DNA of 64,000 nt from Bacteroidales bacterium (GTDB lineage: Bacteria; Bacteroidota; Bacteroidia; Bacteroidales; UBA932), in assembly GCA_017625535.1 (NCBI GenBank), contig JAGAKR010000019.1, positions 1-64,000 of the forward strand, written 5' to 3'. Both the position numbers and the translations under genes were made by a program. The notes below the pieces were generated by a model. That model saw only the letters and a list, made by a program, of their open reading frames with translations. It was not told where the DNA came from and did not search any database. Below, one piece after another: positions 27,062-33,374 of the stretch. Position 1 is the stretch's first letter, and each line of letters begins with the position of its first letter.

Positions 27062-28792
27062 ATGGCAAACTTTTATAGAGATAATTCAGATTTGAAATTT
27101 CAGTTCAAGCACCCTTTGATGGGGAAGATTGTTGAACTGAAAGAGGATAATTTCAAGGATTTTGGCAAATATGATTATGCTCCTGCCAATGTTGAAGATG
27201 CAATAGACTCATACGACAGGGTAATGGAGATTATCGGTGAGATCTGCGGTGACGTACTTGCCCCTAACGCAGAGCAGGTAGACCACGACGGTCCTGTTTG
27301 TGCAAACGGCAGAATAACATACGCTGCAGGTACACAGCAGAACCACGATGCACTTACAAAGGCAGGTGTTTACGGCTTGAGCCTTCCAAGGGAGTACGGC
27401 GGATTGAACTTCAGTATGGTACCTTACGTTATGGCTGCTGAACTTGTTTCACGTGCAGATGCAGGTTTCGCAAATATCTGGGGCCTGCAGGACTGTGCCG
27501 AGACTATCCACGAGTTCGCATCAAAAGAGATAAAAGAGGAGTTCCTTCCAAGAATCAATAAAGGTGACACCTGTTCAATGGACCTTACAGAGCCTGATGC
27601 AGGTTCAGACCTTCAGTCAGTAATGCTCAAGGCAACTTGGGACGAGGAGAAACAGATGTGGTTCCTCAATGGTGTAAAACGTTTCATCACCAATGGTGAC
27701 GCTCAGATCAAACTTGTACTTGCCCGTTCAGAGGAGGGTACAACTGACGGCCGTGGCCTTTCATACTTTGTATATGACAAGGCTTGGGGCGGTGTAACAG
27801 TAAGGCGTATAGAGAACAAACTTGGTATCAAAGGCTCCCCTACTGCCGAACTTGTATTCAAGAATGCCCCTGCAAAACTTGTAGGTGACAGGAAACTTGG
27901 TCTCATCAAATATGTAATGTCATTGATGAACGGTGCAAGGCTTGGTGTTGGTGCCCAGTCTGTAGGTTTGTCTGAGGCTGCATACAGGGAGGCTTTGAAA
28001 TATGCCCACGAGCGTGTACAGTACAAGAAGGCAATCATCAATTTCCCTGCTGTATATGAGTTGTTGGCAGTAATGAAGGCTAAATTGCAGGCATCACGTG
28101 CAATCCTTTATGAAACAACAAGATTTGTTGACATTTACAAAGCATACAACGCAATTTCTGAAGAGAGGAAACTTACCCCAGAGGAGAGACAGGAGAACAA
28201 GAAATACAGCAAATATGCTGATATGTTCACTCCAGTGCTCAAGATGATGTCTTCTGAGTACGCAAACCAGAATGCGTATGATGCAATCCAGGTACACGGC
28301 GGTTCAGGTTTCATGAAAGAGTATCCTGTTGAGAGACTTTACAGGGATGCAAGAATCCTTACCATCTATGAGGGTACTTCACAGTTGCAGACTGTTGCAG
28401 CAATCAGATATGTTACCAACGGTTCATACCTTGCAAAAATCCGCGAGTATGAGGCAATGGAGTTCAAACCTGAGTATGCTGCACTTAAAGAGAAACTTGT
28501 TGCAATGACCGCACAGTACGAGCAGGCTTGCGAGATGGTTCAGGGCAAAGGTGAGGAGTACATAGATTTCCACGCAAGAAGACTTGTGGAGATGGCTGCC
28601 CACATCATTATGTCTTACCTTCTTATCATTGACGCACAGGTTGATGAGTCATTCGCAAGATCAGCAGAGGTTTACACAAACAAATCAGAGGCTTGGAACA
28701 ACGAGAGGGCTTCATACATTGCTGCCTTCAAACCAGAAGACCTTGCTGCATTCTCAGCAATCAAAGAAGAGTACGTAGCAGAAGAGAACTAA
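27062..28792 (+). CDS. Acyl-CoA dehydrogenase family protein, long form
   Basis: A 576-aa FAD enzyme, longer than the about 380-aa short-chain enzymes because of a C-terminal extension (about 430-576). Core motifs: CSMDLTEPDAGSDLQSV (FAD/substrate loop), a VHGGSGFMKEYPVERLYRDARILTIYEGTSQLQ-type region, in which the Glu of IYEGTS is the usual catalytic base position, and ARLGVGAQSVG. It probably oxidises or, in the reverse sense, reduces a short acyl/enoyl-CoA with EtfAB. In fermenters such an operon serves butyrate or amino-acid pathways. Chain length is not inferable here. Its stop is followed by a GTCGGGAAGA word (28795-28804) and a terminator hairpin. Confidence 0.92.
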   Translation: MANFYRDNSDLKFQFKHPLMGKIVELKEDNFKDFGKYDYAPANVEDAIDSYDRVMEIIGEICGDVLAPNAEQVDHDGPVCANGRITYAAGTQQNHDALTKAGVYGLSLPREYGGLNFSMVPYVMAAELVSRADAGFANIWGLQDCAETIHEFASKEIKEEFLPRINKGDTCSMDLTEPDAGSDLQSVMLKATWDEEKQMWFLNGVKRFITNGDAQIKLVLARSEEGTTDGRGLSYFVYDKAWGGVTVRRIENKLGIKGSPTAELVFKNAPAKLVGDRKLGLIKYVMSLMNGARLGVGAQSVGLSEAAYREALKYAHERVQYKKAIINFPAVYELLAVMKAKLQASRAILYETTRFVDIYKAYNAISEERKLTPEERQENKKYSKYADMFTPVLKMMSSEYANQNAYDAIQVHGGSGFMKEYPVERLYRDARILTIYEGTSQLQTVAAIRYVTNGSYLAKIREYEAMEFKPEYAALKEKLVAMTAQYEQACEMVQGKGEEYIDFHARRLVEMAAHIIMSYLLIIDAQVDESFARSAEVYTNKSEAWNNERASYIAAFKPEDLAAFSAIKEEYVAEEN

Positions 28793-28820
28793 TCTCTTCC
28801 CGACAGTATATAAACATTGC

Positions 28821-28850
28821 GAGGCTGGCCCATAAGGTCAGCCTCTATTG
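28821..28850 (+). terminator. Terminator of etf-acyl-CoA dehydrogenase operon
   Basis: gaggctg (28821-28827) pairs with cagcctc (28839-28845), extended by gcc/ggt pairs, and is followed by a T-rich stretch (tattgtatttacccctttt). It is 28 bp after the stop codon. Confidence 0.7.
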
Positions 28851-28899
28851 TATTTACCCCTTTTATATTTTCAACTTTACCTCCCTTTCACTGCAAAGT

Positions 28900-29065
28900 T
28901 CCACAAAATGGCCTTCGGTTTGGCTGGCAATCCATTACATCTGTGCCGTATTTCCTGACTCACAGATGCCCCAGCTTTTCTACAAAGAGGCATCTGCTCA
29001 AACAGACGGAAATTTTACGGCACATCTGCAATGATTGCCTACGCCACCTCAGGATATTTTGTGGA
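28900..29065 (+). repeat. Structured repeat hairpin B1 (half of inverted pair B)
   Basis: Outer helix tccacaaaat/attttgtgga (28900-28909/29056-29065). The core runs from GGCTGGCAATC (28922-28932) to GATTGCCTACGCC (29033-29045). Inner helices are tgtgccgta/tacggcaca (28942-28950/29016-29024), tttcc/ggaaa (28951-28955/29008-29012) and apical cagatgcc/ggcatctg (28963-28970/28989-28996). The conserved apical words are GACTCA (28958-28963) and CAGACGG (29003-29009). Compared with A1 the helices have entirely different sequence but remain paired, while the basal and apical loop words are kept. That is the covariation expected of a selected structure. Confidence 0.82.
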
Positions 29066-29088
29066 CATTGCTGTTCCAGGATCATATA

Positions 29089-29258
29089 CAGGAGAAAATG
29101 TCTCTATGTGAATCCTGGAACGGCGTAAGCAATCATTCTGGGTGAGCCGGCCGGTTCAGGCCTGTCTGAACAACAAAGTTGTGAGTTCCTGAACCAGGCT
29201 CAACCAGGATAGATTGCCAGCCAGGTGGAAGGCTGAACATAGAGATATTTTTCTCCTG
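29089..29258 (-). repeat. Structured repeat hairpin B2 (inverted partner of B1)
   Basis: Outer helices are 29089-29098/29249-29258 (10 bp) and tctctatg/catagaga (29101-29108/29238-29245). On the minus strand the core starts GGCTGGCAATC and ends GATTGCTTACGCC (29122-29222). Inner helices are tgagcc/ggctca, ggttcagg/cctgaacc (29153-29160/29188-29195) and apical acaac/gttgt (29170-29174/29178-29182). CAGACAGG appears as cctgtctg at 29161-29168. The flank GAATCCTGGAA before GGCGTAA (29110-29127) is nearly the same as the reverse complement of the A1 3' flank. Also ttccaggat (29074-29082) pairs with atcctggaa (29112-29120). The pair lies between the convergent acyl-CoA dehydrogenase and copA genes. 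Confidence 0.82.
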
Positions 29259-29289
29259 ATAAAAAAGTAGTGTATAAGAATTTATATGA

Positions 29290-29490
29290 TTACAGCACCT
29301 TGTAACCTTCTTCCTCTACTGCGGCTTTAAGTGTCTCGTCTGAAACCTCGGCAGAAAGGGTTACAACTGCTGTGCCTTGTTTGAAGTCAGGAACAGCCTC
29401 TTCAACGCCTGGCAGTGCCTCAAGGGCTTTCTTTACGTGTCTTTCACAGTTGGGGCACATCATCCCCTCAATTCTCATTGTCTTTTTCAT
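29290..29490 (-). other. Possible internally initiated CopZ-like reading frame inside copA
   Basis: The ATG at 29488-29490 is in frame with copA and starts a 66-aa complete HMA domain (GMMCPNC). Eight nucleotides upstream lies GGAGG (minus strand gtggaggaaaagatt before ATG), an ideal Shine-Dalgarno spacing in a genome where such sites are rare. Free CopZ made from the 3' part of copA is inference. Bacteroidota ribosomes are known to rely little on such sequences. Confidence 0.4.
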
Positions 29491-31776
29491 AATCTTTTCC
29501 TCCACTATTGTTGTTTTATCAATAATATCATTATTCTCCTTTATCTTAATGAAGTTCAGCCTCAATGCATTCATAACAACACAGAAACTTGAAATGCTCA
29601 TAGCGGCGGCGCAGAACATAGGATTGATGCTCCAACCCATCAGCGGCTCAAAAACCCCTGCAGCAAGGGGGATTCCAATGATGTTGTAACTGAATGCCCA
29701 GAACAGGTTCTGGTGTATATTCCGCAATGTACCGCGGCTCAGTTTTATTGCAGCAGGCACATCGGCCAGGGAACTCTTTACCAGCACCACATCTGCCGAA
29801 TCAATTGCAATGTCCGTACCTGCACCTATTGCAATACCCACATCTGCCCGGGCCAACGCAGGGGCATCATTTATTCCGTCCCCAACCATTGCTGTAAGGC
29901 CGTTCTGCTGCAGTTCCCTTACAATATGTCCTTTTTTGTCGGGAAGAATACCTGCAAAAATTCTCTTTATACCGGTCTTCTTTCCAACTGCTTCTGCTGT
30001 ACCCCTATTGTCTCCGGTAACCAGGGCAACCTCAATTCCCATTCTGCCAAGTTCCTCCACCGCAGAGGCACTCTCCTCCCTAATCGTATCTGCAACTGCC
30101 ACAATTCCAATGAATTTCCCATCCAAAGCAAATGCCATTGGGGTCTTCCCCTGCTGGGCAAGTTCATCTCCCTTGGCAGCCGCAGCGGGCGGAATGATTC
30201 CCTCCATATATTTCAAACTTCCTCCCGACAGTTTCTTCCCGTCCAGTACGCCGCACAACCCGTTCCCCGGGAAAATCTGGAACTGGGAAACAGGTGAAAT
30301 CTCCACACCCTGTTTCTCAGATGCCTCTACAATGGCCTTTCCAAGGGGATGCTCGCTCTGTTTTTCCAGTGAACCGGCATATTTGAGCAACTCAACTGCT
30401 GTAACCCCCTCTGCAGGGAGAATGTCAGTTACAGAAGGGTGTCCGCTGGTAACTGTACCGGTCTTGTCCAGTGCCACATATTTCACTTTGCCTGTAATCT
30501 CCAGCGAAGTGGCATTCTTGAAAAGGATACCGTTGCGGGCCCCGATGCCGGTTCCAACCATTATGGCAACCGGAGTTGCAAGTCCAAGAGCGCAAGGGCA
30601 ACTGATTACCAGAACAGAGATACCTCTCTCCAGCGCATATCCCAGTTCTGCCCCTGCAAGCATCCATACCACAAAAGTAATTGCAGCAATTGCAATGATT
30701 CCAGGGACAAAAACTGCAGATACTTTGTCTGCAACCTTTGCAATTGGGGCTTTGGAAGCAGAAGCATCGCTCACCATCTGTATGATTTTGGAAAGGAGGG
30801 TCTCTTCCCCTACCCTTGCAGCCTCGCATTTAAGGGCGCCGTGGAGATTGATTGTCCCTTGCGACACATTCTCTCCAACACTTTTCTCTACAGGGATGCT
30901 CTCTCCGGTAAGTACCGATTCATTTACAGAACTGAATCCCTCCACAACCTTGCCGTCTGCAGGCATTGTTTCTCCGGGGCGGACAATGAACACATCCCCC
31001 ACCTTTATCTCTTCTACAGGTACAGTAACCTCTTTTCCGTCTCTTATAACCGTTGCATTCTTAGGTGATAGTTTTACCAGTGCCTCCAGAGCATCTGTAG
31101 TTTTCCCTTTGGCCTTTGCCTCAAGCAGTTTTCCCACAGAGATAAGGGTAAGCACCATAGCGGCAGACTCAAAATAGAGGCTGTGCAGCAGATGCATTGC
31201 CTCATCCTGCTTCCCTGTGATTATCTCCCCAGACATCTTCATAAGGAGGAATGTGCTGTACACAAATGCAGTTGCAGAGCCAAGCGAAACCAACGTATCC
31301 ATATTTGGTTTCCTGTTCACCAGCCCCTTGAATCCGCTTATGAAGAACCTCTGGTTCACAACCATAATGGCTGCAGCCAGAATCATCTCCACAATTGCAG
31401 TTGCCACAGGATTTGCCGCAAAGAACTGCGGCAGCGGGAACCCCCACATAACAGCACCCATTGTAATATACATCAGGCCCATCAAAAGGACCACAGAAAC
31501 GGCAAGCCTCCCCGCACCACTCTCATTATCTTTATTTGCCTTCTTCTCTGATTGCTCCTTCTTCCTTCCGGCTCCCTCTGCCACCGACGCCCCATACCCT
31601 GCCTTCTCAACCGCCCCTATCACCACCTGAGGCTCCACATCCCCCTCCACAACCATTGAATTAGCCAGCAGATTCACACTGCATCCCTTAACCCCCTCCA
31701 CTCCCGAAACCGCCTTCTCCACCCTTGTGCTGCACGCCGCACAACTCATTCCAGTAACATTATATCTCGTTGTCAT
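29290..31776 (-). CDS. copA: Copper-exporting P1B-type ATPase with fused C-terminal CopZ-like domain
   Basis: 828 aa. An N-terminal heavy-metal-associated domain (TGMSCAACSTRVEK, CxxC about 12-15) is followed by eight membrane helices and an actuator with TGES. The transport motif SCPCALGLATPVA (CPC) is typical of Cu+ ATPases. The phosphorylation site is DKTGTVTSG and the hinge GDGINDAPALARAD. After the last helix a short linker leads into a second, complete HMA domain (66 residues from MKKTMRIEGMMCPNCERHV) that looks like a stand-alone CopZ chaperone. The start at 31776 (MTTRYNV) is preferred over 31785 because a -7 box at 31796-31803 would leave almost no leader for the latter. Cu+ export is firmly predicted. 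Confidence 0.93.
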   Translation of the reverse strand: MTTRYNVTGMSCAACSTRVEKAVSGVEGVKGCSVNLLANSMVVEGDVEPQVVIGAVEKAGYGASVAEGAGRKKEQSEKKANKDNESGAGRLAVSVVLLMGLMYITMGAVMWGFPLPQFFAANPVATAIVEMILAAAIMVVNQRFFISGFKGLVNRKPNMDTLVSLGSATAFVYSTFLLMKMSGEIITGKQDEAMHLLHSLYFESAAMVLTLISVGKLLEAKAKGKTTDALEALVKLSPKNATVIRDGKEVTVPVEEIKVGDVFIVRPGETMPADGKVVEGFSSVNESVLTGESIPVEKSVGENVSQGTINLHGALKCEAARVGEETLLSKIIQMVSDASASKAPIAKVADKVSAVFVPGIIAIAAITFVVWMLAGAELGYALERGISVLVISCPCALGLATPVAIMVGTGIGARNGILFKNATSLEITGKVKYVALDKTGTVTSGHPSVTDILPAEGVTAVELLKYAGSLEKQSEHPLGKAIVEASEKQGVEISPVSQFQIFPGNGLCGVLDGKKLSGGSLKYMEGIIPPAAAAKGDELAQQGKTPMAFALDGKFIGIVAVADTIREESASAVEELGRMGIEVALVTGDNRGTAEAVGKKTGIKRIFAGILPDKKGHIVRELQQNGLTAMVGDGINDAPALARADVGIAIGAGTDIAIDSADVVLVKSSLADVPAAIKLSRGTLRNIHQNLFWAFSYNIIGIPLAAGVFEPLMGWSINPMFCAAAMSISSFCVVMNALRLNFIKIKENNDIIDKTTIVEEKIMKKTMRIEGMMCPNCERHVKKALEALPGVEEAVPDFKQGTAVVTLSAEVSDETLKAAVEEEGYKVL

Positions 31777-31795
31777 ACCTCTCATAATTTCATAA

Positions 31796-31803
31796 CAAAG
31801 ATA
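31796..31803 (-). promoter_or_regulatory. Putative -7 box for copA
   Basis: caaagata reads TATCTTTG on the minus strand (TAnnTTTG), 20 bp upstream of the chosen copA ATG. The 19-bp motif at 31817-31835 occupies the -33 region just upstream, suggesting it could be an operator. Confidence 0.55.
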
Positions 31804-31816
31804 ACCATATTTTCTG

Positions 31817-31835
31817 ACGTTGACATTATTTACAA
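31817..31835 (-). repeat. 19-bp repeated motif, copy 2 (inverted relative to copy 3)
   Basis: Minus strand reads TTGTAAATAATGTCAACGT, 18 of 19 identical to the copies at 1616-1634 and 31919-31937. With copy 3 it brackets a 121-bp segment like terminal inverted repeats. Confidence 0.6.
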
Positions 31836-31872
31836 TTTGTTGTAAATCTGTTATTTATAAAATTTAATTTAC

Positions 31873-31880
31873 TATCTTTG
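31873..31880 (+). promoter_or_regulatory. Putative -7 box for the membrane protein at 31928
   Basis: TATCTTTG matches TAnnTTTG. It predicts a start about 40 nt before the ATG and so supports the 31928 start codon. Confidence 0.5.
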
Positions 31881-31918
31881 TATATAACTGAATTTGTAAC
31901 CATTTGTTAATCTGCTGA

Positions 31919-31937
31919 TTGGAAATAATGTCAACGT
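31919..31937 (+). repeat. 19-bp repeated motif, copy 3 (overlaps start codon)
   Basis: TTGGAAATAATGTCAACGT, identical to the copy at 1616-1634. The ATG of the following gene lies inside it (31928-31930). Confidence 0.6.
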
Positions 31938-32497
31938 TACAAAAAATATACAGGATGCCATTCAAGGAGGTCATTACTTTTGGCAGTGTCTGTGCTTTTA
32001 TATTATCTCTGTCTACCTTGGCATTGGCAATTTATCTTACATTATTTGCTTTGGCTCATACTCACAATATTTTCATTACTCCTTGGTGGGCACATCTTCT
32101 TGTTATTACATCCATATTGGAATTATGGTTGTTCGGGGTTACTTACTTCACGACTTTCTGTTATCTGATTCTGTATGATGACAAAATGGTAATCAAGAAC
32201 ATATTCTTTCCTTTCTACTCCAAGAAAATATATTTCCGTGACCTTCAGAACAAGAAGATTGTAAGGGTTTTCACTCATAATTATGCAGTAAGATCCCCTT
32301 ATTCAACACGTATGATTACACTCTATAAAAAAGGGAAGAAATGGCCTGAGAAAGGTACTTATTATTATCTTAAGCTTGTATATAAATCAGATCTGGTAGA
32401 GATTGCCTCCTTTTTGAAGGAGAAAGGCATTGATGTGGTTGTTTCCAACAAGACATCAGTTCACAGCAGTATTTTGGATAAATCAGGTATTGATTAA
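31928..32497 (+). CDS. Hypothetical membrane protein, two N-terminal helices
   Basis: 189 aa, no family recognised with certainty. Two hydrophobic segments (about 17-45 and 55-83 of the ATG-initiated protein) are joined by a short loop, then a basic cytoplasmic-looking domain (YDDKMVIKNIFFPFYSKKIY followed by a beta-rich stretch, about 85-170). That arrangement resembles small PH-like membrane proteins of the bPH/DUF304 type, but I do not claim it. The start is the ATG at 31928, inside the 19-bp repeat; a TTG nine bases upstream is an alternative. Divergent from copA with a shared 142-bp upstream region, so co-regulation by copper is possible but untested. Confidence 0.6.
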   Translation: MSTLQKIYRMPFKEVITFGSVCAFILSLSTLALAIYLTLFALAHTHNIFITPWWAHLLVITSILELWLFGVTYFTTFCYLILYDDKMVIKNIFFPFYSKKIYFRDLQNKKIVRVFTHNYAVRSPYSTRMITLYKKGKKWPEKGTYYYLKLVYKSDLVEIASFLKEKGIDVVVSNKTSVHSSILDKSGID

Positions 32498-32502
32498 CTT
32501 TG
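32495..32502 (+). promoter_or_regulatory. Putative -7 box for the DUF2520 gene
   Basis: TAACTTTG (TAnnTTTG) starts on the stop codon of the preceding gene, 83 bp before the ATG at 32585. Confidence 0.45.
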
Positions 32503-32584
32503 CAGCAATATAACAAACTCTATTTCATCCCTACTCTGGCCGCAAAATGGACATTTTAGCCGTAAGTAACAATAATTGAATCAA

Positions 32585-33373
32585 ATGTACAGAATAAATA
32601 TAGTTGGTGCCGGAAATGTGGCATACAGGATGGCCCTGTTTCTCCAGGGGGCAGGTCATAGTGTAGAATGTGTCTACGCAAGGGACATTGAAAAGGCCGA
32701 TAAGGTTGTAAGGGCGCTCAAGCGTACCAGAAGCAATGCAATTGCCACAACTGATATCAGCACACTCCCCCAAACAGACATTACAATTATTGCCGTAAGT
32801 GACAATGCCATTGCCAGTATTGCGTCACAATTGCCCCACAAAAGTGCATTTACCGTACATACCAGCGGGGCAACCCCTATGTCTGTCCTGCAGGAGGCGG
32901 GCCTTCAAAACACAGGCGTTTTTTACCCGCTTATGACACTCAGCATGAACAAGGACCTGGATGTGGGCCTTGTGCCGTTCCTTATTGAAGCAAGTGCCCT
33001 TGAAGGTATTGAAATTCTCAGGAACATTACCACCTCCATCAAAGCCGAATATAAGGTTTGTGATTCAACCAAACGCCTCCAGTTCCATACTGCTGCAATT
33101 TTCACAACCAACTTCCTCAATTATTCACTCTCCCTGGCATATGACATTGCCAGCCCCGATTTTACCCTCCTTCTCCCAAGTGCCATTGAAAGCATACGGA
33201 AAGCCTTCCTGAATACCCCTGCCGTATCCCAGACAGGCCCGGCCAGAAGAGGTGATACCAATACAATTGATAAACATAAAAAAATCCTGTCTGAAGAGAA
33301 ATTCAGGGAGCACCTTCAGGTGTATGAATTCCTTACAGACAAGATTTTAAAAAAGTATAATCCCGACAAATAG
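32585..33373 (+). CDS. Rossmann-like/DUF2520 domain protein
   Basis: 262 aa. The N-terminal nucleotide-binding fold opens INIVGAGNVAYRMALFL (GxGxxA type, as in NAD(P) reductases of the ProC/PanE superfamily). TIIAVSDNAIASIA and HTSGATPMSVL follow. The C-terminal helical DUF2520 domain includes RLQFHTAAIFTTNFLNYSLSLA and the TGPARRGDTNTIDKH motif, a hallmark of this family. The true reaction is not known; pantoate-type reduction is sometimes guessed. The ATG at 32585 is preferred to a TTG three codons upstream. In other Bacteroidota it commonly stands directly before kdsC and maf. Here an opposite-strand SLC13 gene intervenes. Confidence 0.85.
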   Translation: MYRINIVGAGNVAYRMALFLQGAGHSVECVYARDIEKADKVVRALKRTRSNAIATTDISTLPQTDITIIAVSDNAIASIASQLPHKSAFTVHTSGATPMSVLQEAGLQNTGVFYPLMTLSMNKDLDVGLVPFLIEASALEGIEILRNITTSIKAEYKVCDSTKRLQFHTAAIFTTNFLNYSLSLAYDIASPDFTLLLPSAIESIRKAFLNTPAVSQTGPARRGDTNTIDKHKKILSEEKFREHLQVYEFLTDKILKKYNPDK

Positions 33374-33374
33374 T

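Noticed and set aside
28817-29128. Short open frame across the terminator and hairpin B1
   Set aside because: Crosses a terminator and several perfect helices; frames differ between the A and B copies, so coding selection is unlikely.
7538-29258. Idea that the hairpins are integron attC sites or CRISPR-like repeats
   Set aside because: No GTTRRRY/RYYYAAC core, no integrase and no cassette genes; only four units in two inverted pairs, with no regular spacing or spacers.
29810-31177. A 455-codon open frame on the plus strand opposite copA
   Set aside because: Antisense to a fully motif-supported ATPase; the Ser/Pro/Thr-rich translation is typical of shadow frames.
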